Assembly: GCA_900318685.1 (NCBI GenBank)
Contig: ONLL01000015.1
Location: 1 to 64,000 of the forward strand
Length of the DNA stretch: 64,000 bases
Direction of reading: 5' to 3'
Source: an uncultured Prevotellaceae bacterium
GTDB lineage: Bacteria > Bacteroidota > Bacteroidia > Bacteroidales > Bacteroidaceae
How positions within the stretch are numbered: position 1 is the first letter of the stretch; each line of letters begins with the position of its first letter. Under the pieces are notes generated by a model, which had not been told where the DNA came from, made no database searches, and saw nothing but the letters and a program-made list of their open reading frames with translations. A program made the translations under genes and the position numbers. Positions 17,874 through 27,041 of the stretch are shown here, piece after piece.

Positions 17874-19637
17874 TTAGAAGAAGTACCAGTAGAACAGAGC
17901 GCAGCAGGCAATGACACCCAGGGTGCCAACGATGTCCCAAACGCCCCAGCTCTCGCGAATCTGCTTACGGTATTCAGGCGTGAATGTGATAGCTTCCACC
18001 TGGGCCTTCGAGGGAGCAGGAGTGAAGAATGTCACAACCACCATCAGCAGCACGATGAACACGAGCAACCAGCACTCGAACACGAGCCAGTTGGTCTGCC
18101 AGAACCATGCTGTGGCATCCCAGAAGGCACCGTCCATCACCTTAGAGCCAGTGTCGGTAATGACATTGGTGACCAGGCGCAACATGCCAATGACGAAGCC
18201 TCCGATAAGGCCCCATTCACCAGCCTTCGGACTAATCTTCTTCGAAAGGATACCAAGTGTGAACACAGCCACCATAGCGGGAGCCAACAGAGACTGTATG
18301 CCCTGCAGATAGCTGTAGAGGTTACCCATGCCCATCATGACGGGCAGCCAGAGCAGGCCGAGTACGACGACAACAACAGTGGCGATACGTCCTACGAGCA
18401 CATAGTGAGCCTCACTCATACCCTTCTTCATGGGCTTGTAGAAGTCCTCAGTGAACAGGGTGGCGCAGGAGTTGAAGAAGGCAGCCAGCGATGTGACGAG
18501 GGCGCAGATGAAGCCGATGGTGACGAAGCCCTTGATACCTGCGGGCAGGATCGACTTCACCATCATGGCAAAGGCGCCGTCGGTGTCGTGCTGGTTGGTG
18601 ATGTCCATGGTGATGCCGCTGTTAGGATCGTTGCTCAGTGCGATGGCTACCATACCGGGGATAAGGAACATGAACACAGGGAGCAGCTTAAAGTAACCGG
18701 CTGCGATGGTGCCTCGGCGTGCACGTTTCATTACCTCAGTATTGCTCTCGCCCTTCTGCTGACCGAGCACACGCTGAACGATATGCTGGTCGGTGCACCA
18801 GTACCAGAAACCGATGATGGAAGCGCCGATGAACACCACGAATCCGGGATACTCATGGTAGAGCGGGTCGGGCTGACCCGACTCGTTGATGTCGGCCCAA
18901 TGGAACATGTGAGTGGTGCCATAGCCGTCGTGCAGCTGCCGGCAGTAGTCCATCATGTTGCCCCATCCTTCTACGATGCTGCCGCCACCAAGGGCCGCCA
19001 GTCCGAGGAAAAGCACGAGGAAGGAACCTATAATCAGGATGGGTGTCTGGATGCTCGACATAGTCATCACACCTTTCATTCCGCCGATGACGGTGAAGAC
19101 GGCAGTGACGCCGATGAGTCCCAAGGCGCCCCACCAGAAGGGCAGTCCGATAAGGTATTCGAAGAAGATACCGCCCGTGAAAGCCGTCACAGACACTTTA
19201 GTCAGCACGTAGGCGATGAGCGTGATGATGCTAAGCCATGAGCCGGTACGTTTGGTGTAGCGGAACTTCAGGAAGTCGGGCATCGTGATGATCTTGCCCA
19301 TTTTGTTATTCAGCAGCTGATAGAAGGGGACGAAGAGCCAACCAAGAATAAGGATCATCCATCCTTGCATCTCCCAGTGGGCCATTCCCACGCCGTCCTT
19401 TGCACCAGTTCCGGCGAGGCCTACGAGGTGCTCCGATCCGATGTTGGCTGCGAAGATAGCCATACCGATGACGTACCAGGGTTCGCCCTTACCAAAAAGG
19501 TAATCCTGCGAGTCGGCACCTTTCATCTTCTCTTTGTCTTTCTTGATAGCGTGATAGACAAACCATATCACACCAGCGATACCCAGCGCCAGCACCAGCC
19601 AGTCGAGCCAGATAAATTCTTTAGCGTTCCAATTCAT
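17874..19637 (-). CDS. Sodium/solute symporter (SSS family), probable L-arabinose transporter
   Basis: The 587-residue inner-membrane protein has about 14 hydrophobic helices and the SGLT-like signature: YVIGMAIFAANIGSEHLVGLAGTGAKDG, then FRYTKRTGSW, FTVIGGMKGVMTMSSIQT, and FWYWCTDQHIVQRVLG. It would import sugar with Na+. Its position three bases before araR and after galM makes L-arabinose the likely substrate. Bacteroides arabinose operons carry an equivalent symporter. Confidence 0.9.
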   Translation of the reverse strand: MNWNAKEFIWLDWLVLALGIAGVIWFVYHAIKKDKEKMKGADSQDYLFGKGEPWYVIGMAIFAANIGSEHLVGLAGTGAKDGVGMAHWEMQGWMILILGWLFVPFYQLLNNKMGKIITMPDFLKFRYTKRTGSWLSIITLIAYVLTKVSVTAFTGGIFFEYLIGLPFWWGALGLIGVTAVFTVIGGMKGVMTMSSIQTPILIIGSFLVLFLGLAALGGGSIVEGWGNMMDYCRQLHDGYGTTHMFHWADINESGQPDPLYHEYPGFVVFIGASIIGFWYWCTDQHIVQRVLGQQKGESNTEVMKRARRGTIAAGYFKLLPVFMFLIPGMVAIALSNDPNSGITMDITNQHDTDGAFAMMVKSILPAGIKGFVTIGFICALVTSLAAFFNSCATLFTEDFYKPMKKGMSEAHYVLVGRIATVVVVVLGLLWLPVMMGMGNLYSYLQGIQSLLAPAMVAVFTLGILSKKISPKAGEWGLIGGFVIGMLRLVTNVITDTGSKVMDGAFWDATAWFWQTNWLVFECWLLVFIVLLMVVVTFFTPAPSKAQVEAITFTPEYRKQIRESWGVWDIVGTLGVIACCALFYWYFF

Positions 19638-19690
19638 TTTTATATTTACTATTTAATTACAATTTACAATTATGGATGCTTTAAGGGATA

Positions 19691-20860
19691 TTACTTGATG
19701 CTGAACTTGTAGGCAGCGTGGCTGTAGTACTTCTCACCGGGATTCAGCACGGGACTTGCCCACTCGGGATGGTTGGGGCTGTCAGGATACTTCTGGCTCT
19801 CCAGGCAGATGCTGACATGCTGAGGATACTTCTTTCCAAGCTTGCGCACGATGTTCTCCTCGCCGCCAACACCTTGGAAGTTGCCGCTGTAGACCTGGAC
19901 ACCGGGCTCGTTGGTATACATCTCCATGAAGATGCCAGTCTGGGGAGAGTAGAGAGAAGCGCAAACCTGCGTGTCATCACCGTTGGTGTTAAGACACCAG
20001 TTGTGGTCGTAGCCATGAGCGTTCTTGATTTGATAGTACTCTGAGTGGATGCTGTCGCCGACGGCATGAGGTTTGCGGAAGTCCATAGGTGTGCCTTCAA
20101 CGCTGAGGATCTTGCCTGTAGGCATGTAACTCTCATCACTCTCGGTGAACGAGTCAGCATTGACGTAGAGCACCTGGTCGTAAGCTGCATGCTCCAGGTC
20201 ACCGCTAAGATTATAGTAGTTGTGGTTCGTCTGGTTAATGATAGTGGGCTTGTCGGTCTCTGCCTCCCAGGTGATGTCGAGGGTGCTGCCGATAACCTTA
20301 TAGGTGGTTGTAGCAGTGACTGTGCCGGGGAATCCATTCTCGCCATCCTGAGCCACGATGGTCAGACGCAGCGTCTGGTCATCTATCTGATCAGCTTTGT
20401 ACACGCAGTTCATCCATCCCGTGTCACCACCTCCGTGAAGACAGTGGTCGCGTCCGTCGTGCTTGTCGTTCTGCTTCAGCTGGATTGTGTCGCCATTGAG
20501 GACGAAGCGACCCATGTTGATGCGGTTCGCATAGCGGCCTACGCTCGAACCATAGTCAGTGGTCTTCTCGAGGTACTGTGCAATGTTGTCAAAGCCCAGT
20601 ACGACGTCGACGAGCGAGTCGTTCTTGTCGGGCACCATCAGCGAGACAACGCGTGCACCATAATTGGTGATGCAAACTTCCATGCCCTTGTCACCCTTAA
20701 GGGTGTAGAGCTTCACAGTGTCGCCATTGACGACAGTGTCGAACTTGGCTGCGTCTAGTCCTGATGCAGTCAGCTGAGCCTGCTGGTTACCAGTACATGC
20801 GGCAAATGCAAGTGCCATCAAGGCGCCTGCGCCCAGCAATGTTCCTTTTAATGCTTTCAT
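19691..20860 (-). CDS. galM: Aldose 1-epimerase (mutarotase), lipoprotein-like
   Basis: The start at 20860 gives a 389-residue protein with a lipoprotein signal peptide whose lipobox is AFAAC; a much longer frame upstream runs through the promoter and is rejected. Mutarotase motifs are present: VGRYANRINMGRF, CLHGGGDTGW, NQTNHNYYNLSG with the catalytic His, and SICLESQKYPDSPNHPEW with the catalytic Glu. It speeds conversion of sugar anomers in the periplasm before uptake. It is the first gene of the arabinose operon, directly downstream of the operon promoter. Confidence 0.93.
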   Translation of the reverse strand: MKALKGTLLGAGALMALAFAACTGNQQAQLTASGLDAAKFDTVVNGDTVKLYTLKGDKGMEVCITNYGARVVSLMVPDKNDSLVDVVLGFDNIAQYLEKTTDYGSSVGRYANRINMGRFVLNGDTIQLKQNDKHDGRDHCLHGGGDTGWMNCVYKADQIDDQTLRLTIVAQDGENGFPGTVTATTTYKVIGSTLDITWEAETDKPTIINQTNHNYYNLSGDLEHAAYDQVLYVNADSFTESDESYMPTGKILSVEGTPMDFRKPHAVGDSIHSEYYQIKNAHGYDHNWCLNTNGDDTQVCASLYSPQTGIFMEMYTNEPGVQVYSGNFQGVGGEENIVRKLGKKYPQHVSICLESQKYPDSPNHPEWASPVLNPGEKYYSHAAYKFSIK

Positions 20861-20909
20861 TTTCAAATGTTTTAAGTTAATGTTTTGAGTTAGATTCTGA
20901 ATTTGGGTG

Positions 20910-20940
20910 TAAAGATACAACAATTTTCTGAATCCACAAA
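20910..20940 (-). promoter_or_regulatory. Promoter of the arabinose operon
   Basis: On the minus strand TTTG (20937-20940) and TATCTTTA (20910-20917) are separated by 19 bp, a good sigma-ABfr promoter. The start of galM is 49 bp downstream. An AraR operator is expected nearby but I cannot point to one with confidence. Confidence 0.72.
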
Positions 20941-21026
20941 GAATCTTTGCGATTTCTTTTGGAATATATGTACTTTTAACACTCATTAGCCTTTCGCCAC
21001 TTTTTTTGTGCACAGCAGCATGAATA

Positions 21027-21058
21027 TTTGGTGGAATGAAAAAAAAGTCGTACCTTTG
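21027..21058 (+). promoter_or_regulatory. Promoter of the DUF4375-smpB-metH group
   Basis: TTTG at 21027-21030 and TACCTTTG at 21051-21058 are spaced by 20 bp. The first start codon is at 21066, only 7 bp past the -7 box, so the transcript should have almost no leader. Confidence 0.75.
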
Positions 21059-21065
21059 CACACGT

Positions 21066-21572
21066 ATGAAAAAAATAGTAGTCAAAGACGCTCAGTTGAG
21101 CCAGGCCGCATTGGAGGGTATGGATGCCTTCCTGCAGGTAGTCATCGATGCCCTCCGTGATGCTATTGGCGGAGAGCCTACGGCAGAGACAATGGCCGAG
21201 TTGAATGCCGACCAGATGACCTTGCTCTGTTGGGACACGTTGCACAGGGAGGTGATGGAAGGTGGGTATATCCAGCTGATACACAATGGTTATGGACCAT
21301 TTGTATTCAAGAATCCCTTTGCTAAAGCATTAAATAAATTGTGGCACATGCGCCTGCTGTCCAAGCTTCTTTATGAGGTGCATACGTTATGGCTGCAAAA
21401 TCGTGAGGAGTTGGAGAAGGACTGCACCGACGACGAGTTCATGGCACTCTTCGAACGCTTCCCGCAGTTCGATGATTACGACGACTGGTTTGTAGAGCAT
21501 GAGGAGGAGTTGACTGAGCATATCGCTCGCTATGTGGACGAAAACATTGAGAAATTTGTAACGGTAGAATGA
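21066..21572 (+). CDS. DMP19/DUF4375-family protein
   Basis: The 168-residue protein has the DMP19-like pattern: [19 protein letters not shown], then [26 protein letters not shown] is its core in outline, with GYGPFVF, and an acidic tail ([19 protein letters not shown]). The family is of unknown function; some members inhibit or mimic DNA-binding partners because of their acidic surface, but nothing here proves that. The start at 21066 is chosen over 21036 because the latter overlaps the promoter. Its stop overlaps the smpB start by four bases, so the two are translationally coupled. Confidence 0.75.
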   Translation: MKKIVVKDAQLSQAALEGMDAFLQVVIDALRDAIGGEPTAETMAELNADQMTLLCWDTLHREVMEGGYIQLIHNGYGPFVFKNPFAKALNKLWHMRLLSKLLYEVHTLWLQNREELEKDCTDDEFMALFERFPQFDDYDDWFVEHEEELTEHIARYVDENIEKFVTVE

Positions 21573-22048
21573 ACAAACAAGAACAGGAACTTCGAAAGAA
21601 GAGTCCAGTACAGATTAAGAACCGCAAAGCCGCGTTCGAATATTTCTTCATTGAGGAGTTTACGGCAGGCATCGTGCTTACTGGTACGGAAATAAAGTCC
21701 ATCCGTGCTGGCAAGGCTTCGCTTGTCGACACCTATTGCACCATTATTAATAATGAGCTGTGGGTTAAGGGAATGAGTATCAGTCCCTATTTTTACGGCT
21801 CGTACAACAACCACGAGCAGAAGCGTGACCGCAAATTACTGCTCACCCGTCGTGAGATCAACAGGCTGGAATCAGCTACTAAGCAGACTGGCTATACCAT
21901 CGTGCCTACACTTATATTCATCGATGACAAAGGGCGTGCTAAGGTAGATATTGCCCTCTGCAAGGGAAAGAAAGCCTTCGACAAGCGACAGACGCTGAAG
22001 GAGAAGGAAGATCGCCGGGAGATGGATCGTGCAATGAAAGGTTTCTGA
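21569..22048 (+). CDS. smpB: SsrA-binding protein
   Basis: The 159-residue cytoplasmic protein binds tmRNA and delivers it to stalled ribosomes for trans-translation. It shows [20 protein letters not shown], the [16 protein letters not shown] signature near residue 40, and the basic C-terminal tail [21 protein letters not shown] that enters the mRNA channel. It overlaps the upstream gene by ATGA and metH by TGATG. No tmRNA gene is seen nearby. Confidence 0.96.
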   Translation: MNKQEQELRKKSPVQIKNRKAAFEYFFIEEFTAGIVLTGTEIKSIRAGKASLVDTYCTIINNELWVKGMSISPYFYGSYNNHEQKRDRKLLLTRREINRLESATKQTGYTIVPTLIFIDDKGRAKVDIALCKGKKAFDKRQTLKEKEDRREMDRAMKGF

Positions 22049-24885
22049 TGTCTATGAAGAGATGGGATGACGTTATCCGCGAACGGATATTGATACTTGA
22101 CGGAGCTATGGGTTCGCTCATTCAGGAATATAACCTGAAGGAGCGAGACTTCATCGATGGAATCGAGCGTTTCCGCCCTTCGCTAACTGACCTTCCCCCT
22201 ATGAAAGGCAATAATGATGTGCTCAACTTGACACGTCCGGATGTCATTGCCGATATTCATGAGCGCTACCTGAAGGCAGGTGCTGACATCATTACCACCA
22301 ATACATTTAATGCACAGCGTATCTCGCAGCATGACTATCATTTAGAGCCGTTAGTTAAAGCAATCAACAAGGAGGGGGCAAGGCTAGCTCGAATGGTGGC
22401 TGACCGCTTTTCTACACCTGAGCATCCGCGTTTTGTTGCTGGCAGTATCGGACCTACCAACAGGACGTGCTCCATGTCGCCCGATGTCAGCGACCCTGCT
22501 CGTCGTGAACTTTCCTATGACCAGTTGTTGGAAGCCTATTCCGAGCAGATTGAAGGACTGATAGAAGGCGGAGCTGATGTGCTGCTCATTGAGACCATTT
22601 TCGACTCTCTTAATGCCAAGGCTGCTATTCATGCCGCCCAACAAGTGATGGAGCAACAGCATTGCCAGCTTCCAATCATGCTCAGCGTCACCATCAGCGA
22701 TGCTGCGGGACGGACGTTAAGCGGACAAACACTCGATGCCTTCCTTGCCAGTGTAAGTACTTATCCCATATTCTCTATCGGACTGAATTGCTCGTTCGGT
22801 GCTAAGCAGATGTTGCCCTACCTTCGGCAGTTGGCATCTAGCGCACCTTATTATATCAGCGCCTATCCTAATGCCGGACTGCCCAATGAACTGGGACTCT
22901 ACGACGAGACACCCGAGTCGATGGCACCGCAAATTGCCCATTTCATCGATGAAGGACTAGTGAACATCATAGGAGGTTGCTGTGGTACTACGCCCGACTT
23001 CATTGCCCGTTATGTCCCTCTTGTGAAGGACCGACACCCTCACATCCCAGCCCCAAAGCCCCAGTCGCTCTGGCTCTCCGGTCTGGAACTCCTCGAAGTG
23101 TCGCAAAACACGTCACCAGACGATCTTTCATCTTTCAATTCTCATCTGACCAAGGTTGGGGAGCGCTGCAATGTGGCAGGCTCTCGCAAATTCCTCCGCC
23201 TCATCAAGGAAAAGAACTATGATGAGGCACTGGAGATAGCCCGCAAACAGGTTGCTGACGGTGCGCAGGTCATCGACATCAATATGGACGATGGTCTGCT
23301 GGATGCCGCTTCTGAGATGTCGCATTTTCTCCGTCTCATCGCTGCAGAGCCCGATATTGCCCGGGTGCCGGTGATGATTGACAGCAGCGACTGGCAGGTC
23401 ATCTTGGCTGGCTTAAAGCAGGTGCAGGGCAAGAGCATCGTCAATAGTATTTCGCTGAAGGAAGGTGAGGAGGTGTTCCTCAGCCATGCCCGCGATGTGA
23501 AACGCCTGGGCGCTGCCGTTGTGGTGATGTGCTTCGATGAACAGGGGCAGGCCACCACCTTCGAGCGACGCATAGAGATTGCTCAGCGCAGTTATCGGCT
23601 GCTGATCGAAGAGGCTGGGATGAATCCTTCCGACATCATCTTCGACCCAAATATTCTTGCTATAGCCACAGGTATGGAGGAGCACGACAGTTTGGCTCTC
23701 GACTTCATCCGTGCCACACGATGGATACGCGAGAACCTTCCTGGTGCACATGTCAGCGGTGGTGTGAGCAACCTTTCGTTTTCTTTCCGAGGCAACAACT
23801 ATCTCCGTGAGGCCATGCATGCTGTGTTCCTGCATCATGCTCAGTTGGCTGGCATGGACTTTGGTATTGTAAATCCCGTTACTAAAGTAACATACGACAA
23901 TTTACCTCAATCACACCTGCAGGTATTGGAGGATGCTATTCTCTATCGCCGGAAGGATGCTGCCGAACGGCTCATGGAGCTTGCTAGCGAGGTGCAGGCA
24001 CAGGCACTGCCATCTTCGGCCAGCGGTGTGGACACTGGGCAGACACTGACGCTCCTGAGTGTTGATGACAAACTTCAGCAGGCGCTCATTCAGGGTAATG
24101 GAGCCCATTTGGCAGATTACTTACACGAGGCTCTCCCCAAGTATACCAATGCTCTCAACATCATTACTGGTCCACTGATGGATGGTATGCGTGAGGTCGG
24201 GCGGCGCTTTGCTGAAGGACGCATGTTCTTGCCGCAAGTTGTCAAGACGGCACGCACCATGAAGCAGGCTGTAGATATTCTGACTCGCGAAGGGGCATTC
24301 GCTGGTAAGTCCGAAGGATTCGGAAATACCGGAAAATCCGGAGTATCCGGAGTGTCCGGAGAATCCGGAAAGCCCGGGAAGATCCTCCTTGCAACCGTCA
24401 AGGGCGATGTGCACGACATCGGCAAGAACATCGTCAGTGTTATCATGGCATGCAACGGCTATGAGGTTATCGACATGGGCGTGATGGTTCCTGCCGATGA
24501 AATCGTGAAAAAAGCCTGTGAGGAGCATGTCGATATGATTGGCCTCTCTGGGCTGATCACCCCCAGCCTCGAAGAGATGGTGAACGTAGCAAAAGCATTG
24601 CGCCAAGCGGGCCTTGACATACCTATCATGATTGGCGGTGCTACTACCAGCCAACTGCATGTTGCCTTGAAAATTGCTCCTGTCTACGGAGGTCCTGTGG
24701 TGTGGATGAAAGATGCCTCACAGAACCCCATTGTAGCACGGCAACTGATGGCAGACGCTGACCGGTTCTCTGCTGAGCTTAACCAGCAATATGCCGAGCT
24801 TAGACAACAGTATCACGACGAACAGCAGCAGTTGTTGAGCCTCGACGAGGCACGAAGCCGCAGACTTACACTCTTCGACAACTGA
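22048..24885 (+). CDS. metH: Cobalamin-dependent methionine synthase lacking the reactivation domain
   Basis: The 945-residue enzyme transfers a methyl group from methyltetrahydrofolate to homocysteine through cobalamin. Domains in order: homocysteine-binding (about 1-325, zinc ligands in GLNCSFG and GGCCGTT), pterin-binding (about 360-620, starting VGERCNVAGSRKF), cobalamin cap (about 660-750), and cobalamin-binding (about 780-905) with the cofactor His in GDVHDIGKN at residue 789. The protein stops where classical MetH (about 1,200 residues) continues into the S-adenosylmethionine reactivation domain; a separate protein would be needed for that step. A collagen-like Gly-x-y linker occupies residues 755-778. 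No cobalamin riboswitch precedes it, as its start overlaps smpB. Confidence 0.94.
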   Translation: MSMKRWDDVIRERILILDGAMGSLIQEYNLKERDFIDGIERFRPSLTDLPPMKGNNDVLNLTRPDVIADIHERYLKAGADIITTNTFNAQRISQHDYHLEPLVKAINKEGARLARMVADRFSTPEHPRFVAGSIGPTNRTCSMSPDVSDPARRELSYDQLLEAYSEQIEGLIEGGADVLLIETIFDSLNAKAAIHAAQQVMEQQHCQLPIMLSVTISDAAGRTLSGQTLDAFLASVSTYPIFSIGLNCSFGAKQMLPYLRQLASSAPYYISAYPNAGLPNELGLYDETPESMAPQIAHFIDEGLVNIIGGCCGTTPDFIARYVPLVKDRHPHIPAPKPQSLWLSGLELLEVSQNTSPDDLSSFNSHLTKVGERCNVAGSRKFLRLIKEKNYDEALEIARKQVADGAQVIDINMDDGLLDAASEMSHFLRLIAAEPDIARVPVMIDSSDWQVILAGLKQVQGKSIVNSISLKEGEEVFLSHARDVKRLGAAVVVMCFDEQGQATTFERRIEIAQRSYRLLIEEAGMNPSDIIFDPNILAIATGMEEHDSLALDFIRATRWIRENLPGAHVSGGVSNLSFSFRGNNYLREAMHAVFLHHAQLAGMDFGIVNPVTKVTYDNLPQSHLQVLEDAILYRRKDAAERLMELASEVQAQALPSSASGVDTGQTLTLLSVDDKLQQALIQGNGAHLADYLHEALPKYTNALNIITGPLMDGMREVGRRFAEGRMFLPQVVKTARTMKQAVDILTREGAFAGKSEGFGNTGKSGVSGVSGESGKPGKILLATVKGDVHDIGKNIVSVIMACNGYEVIDMGVMVPADEIVKKACEEHVDMIGLSGLITPSLEEMVNVAKALRQAGLDIPIMIGGATTSQLHVALKIAPVYGGPVVWMKDASQNPIVARQLMADADRFSAELNQQYAELRQQYHDEQQQLLSLDEARSRRLTLFDN
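24310..24381 (+). repeat. Eight 9-bp in-frame repeats (TCCGGA-based) within metH
   Basis: Eight consecutive 9-bp units, in phase with the codons, include four copies starting TCCGGA, itself a palindrome. They encode eight triplets with Gly in a fixed position (such as SGV, SGE, SGK, PGK). The array lies in the linker between the cobalamin cap and the cobalamin-binding domain. Confidence 0.9.
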
Positions 24886-24931
24886 CAGACATAGATATAC
24901 ATATTATTATATATACGAATACAGACAGATT

Positions 24932-25555
24932 ATGAACATACGTACAATCATATTCGACATGGGTGGTGTCATCATCACCATTGATCAGCAAGAGGCCGTC
25001 AGGCGCTTTAAGGCTCTAGGCCTGCAAGATGCTGAGCAGCAGCTTGATCCCTACACACAAGGAGGCATCTTTGGCGACCTGGAGGCAGGGCGCATCACAG
25101 CTGAGGAGTTTCGCATTGCCCTCAGCAAACAGGTAGGACGTGAGCTCAGCTACGACGAGTGCCGCCATGCTTGGCTAGGCTACTGCGGTGACGTGCCACA
25201 GCGTAACCTGCAGCTGCTCACCAGATTGCGCCAAGAAGGCTATCGCCTCATCCTTCTCTCCAACACTAATCCCTACATGATGTCACACGTGCTCTCACCG
25301 GCTTTTGACGGTAGCGGACATCCGCTCAGCCATTACCTCGACGCCCTCTACATGAGCTTCGAGATGAAGGTGATGAAGCCCGATGAAACCTTCTTCCGTC
25401 GTGTGCTCATGGCCGAGCAGACCATACCTTCTGAATGCTTGTTCGTGGATGACGGACCGCGCAACGTAGCCGTGGCCAGCCAGATAGGCATCAACACATT
25501 CTGCCCGAAAAATGGTGAAGACTGGACAAAAGAAATTTATCAATACTTACGATGA
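24932..25555 (+). CDS. HAD-superfamily phosphatase (YihX-like)
   Basis: The 207-residue protein opens with the HAD motif I IIFDMGGVIITID, has motif II in ILLSNTNPY, a Lys in MKVMKPDETFF, and motif IV in CLFVDDGPRNVA. This order fits the HAD-IA subgroup that includes alpha-glucose-1-phosphatase YihX. It likely removes phosphate from a small sugar phosphate; the substrate is unknown. Its stop overlaps the next start by four bases (ATGA), so it is coupled to the GHL10 gene. Confidence 0.85.
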   Translation: MNIRTIIFDMGGVIITIDQQEAVRRFKALGLQDAEQQLDPYTQGGIFGDLEAGRITAEEFRIALSKQVGRELSYDECRHAWLGYCGDVPQRNLQLLTRLRQEGYRLILLSNTNPYMMSHVLSPAFDGSGHPLSHYLDALYMSFEMKVMKPDETFFRRVLMAEQTIPSECLFVDDGPRNVAVASQIGINTFCPKNGEDWTKEIYQYLR

Positions 25556-27033
25556 AAAAAATACTACTTACCCTCATGCTGATGCTGTCGCTGACAGCCA
25601 CAGCCCAACAGAAACGAGAATTCCGAGGCGCATGGATACAATGTGTCAACGGCCAGTTCCAAGGACTAACCACTCAGAAGATGCAAGAGACACTCATCTA
25701 CCAGCTTGATGAGCTCAAGAAGGACGGTGTCAATGCCATTATCTTTCAGGTGCGGCCTGAGTGCGACGCCCTCTATCCCAGCAATCTCGAGCCATGGAGC
25801 CGTTTCCTGACGGGGCAGCAGGGTAGGGCACCGCAACCCTATTGGGATCCCCTTCAGTGGATGATTGACCAGTGTCATGCCCGTGGAATGGAGCTTCACG
25901 CCTGGATTAATCCCTATCGTGCCAAGACCAAGGGCACCACGTCGTTGTCAGTCAATCATGTCGTTGTGAAGCATCCTGAACGTTGCTTTGAATACGACGG
26001 GCTGACCATCCTTAACCCGGGCATCGCCGAGAACTGTGATTACATCTGTGAGGTGGCACGTGACATCGTTACCCGCTATGATGTGGACGGCATACACATG
26101 GACGACTATTTCTATCCCTATCCAGTAGCAGGTGTGCCCATCCCCGACGAAGCCCTCTACCGTCAGCTAGGTGGCAACTTCAGCACAATAGGTGACTGGC
26201 GACGCAACAATGTCAACGTCTTTATACGCCAGTTCTATGAGACCGTTCATCAGGCCAAGCCCTGGGTCAAGGTGGGCATCTCGCCTTTCGGCATCTACCG
26301 TAACAAACGTTCCTCAGATATTGGCAGCGACACCAATGGACTTCAGAACTACGACGACCTCTATGCCGATGTGCTGCTCTGGGTGAACAATGGCTGGCTG
26401 GACTACTGCGTGCCTCAAATCTACTGGGAGATAGGCAACAAGGCTGCCGACTACGATACCCTTATCCGCTGGTGGGCACAGTATGCCTCCGGGCGGCCAT
26501 TATATATAGGAGAGGACATCGAGCGCACGGTGAAGGCTGCCGACCCTCAGCAGCCTCAGCAGCACCAGCAGCAGGCCAAGCACCGACTCTACGAGCAGCT
26601 ACCTGCCGTCAAGGGCACTGTGCTGTGGTATGCCAAGGCTGCCGTCGACAATCCGGGTAACTATGCCACGATGCTGCGCCAGCTCTATTGGCGTATGCCA
26701 GCCTTGCAGCCTGAGATGAAGTTCATCAGCAAGAATGCTCCATCGAAGCCCCGCAAGCTGAAGCCCGTGCGTGTAGGCTCTGACTATGTGCTCTTCTGGA
26801 CTGCTCCGAAGGCTAAGAAATGGGATGAAGAGGCAACGGAGTATGCCGTTTACCGATTCAACAAGGGCGAGAAAGTCAACATCGACGATGCCTCGCATCT
26901 CATTGCCATCACCCGCGACACTTTCCTCCAGTTGCCTTATGCTACAGGAAAGCAGCACTACACCTATGTAGTCACCTCTTTGAACCGGCTACATAGCGAG
27001 AGTAAGATCGCCAAGAAGAAAGTAAAGCTTTGA
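25552..27033 (+). CDS. Secreted family-10-like glycosyl hydrolase (GHL10/DUF187)
   Basis: The 493-residue product has a signal peptide (about residues 1-20, ending ATAQQ) and a TIM-barrel of the GHL10 type: REFRGAWIQCVNGQF, GVNAIIFQVRPECDALY, HAWINPYRAK, VDGIHMDDYFYPYP with likely catalytic Asp residues, and VKVGISPFGIYRN. The related E. coli enzyme DigH cleaves denuded peptidoglycan glycan strands, so a cell-wall role is likely. A Gln-rich stretch (PQQPQQHQQQ, about residue 330) lies between the barrel helices. The last 120 residues look like a fibronectin type III-like domain. Confidence 0.88.
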   Translation: MKKILLTLMLMLSLTATAQQKREFRGAWIQCVNGQFQGLTTQKMQETLIYQLDELKKDGVNAIIFQVRPECDALYPSNLEPWSRFLTGQQGRAPQPYWDPLQWMIDQCHARGMELHAWINPYRAKTKGTTSLSVNHVVVKHPERCFEYDGLTILNPGIAENCDYICEVARDIVTRYDVDGIHMDDYFYPYPVAGVPIPDEALYRQLGGNFSTIGDWRRNNVNVFIRQFYETVHQAKPWVKVGISPFGIYRNKRSSDIGSDTNGLQNYDDLYADVLLWVNNGWLDYCVPQIYWEIGNKAADYDTLIRWWAQYASGRPLYIGEDIERTVKAADPQQPQQHQQQAKHRLYEQLPAVKGTVLWYAKAAVDNPGNYATMLRQLYWRMPALQPEMKFISKNAPSKPRKLKPVRVGSDYVLFWTAPKAKKWDEEATEYAVYRFNKGEKVNIDDASHLIAITRDTFLQLPYATGKQHYTYVVTSLNRLHSESKIAKKKVKL

Positions 27034-27041
27034 CTCTGGTA

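Noticed and set aside
17376-19241. A 621-codon open frame on the plus strand
   Set aside because: It lies opposite the symporter and AraR genes and its translation is low-complexity and His/Glu-rich with no family match; it is a shadow of the real genes.
21900-22047. A cobalamin riboswitch before metH
   Set aside because: metH overlaps the end of smpB, so there is no untranslated leader, and no B12-box sequence is evident.
26539-26580. A CAG-type repeat as a separate element
   Set aside because: It encodes a short Gln-rich loop in the GHL10 protein and is too short and irregular to be more than local codon repetition.
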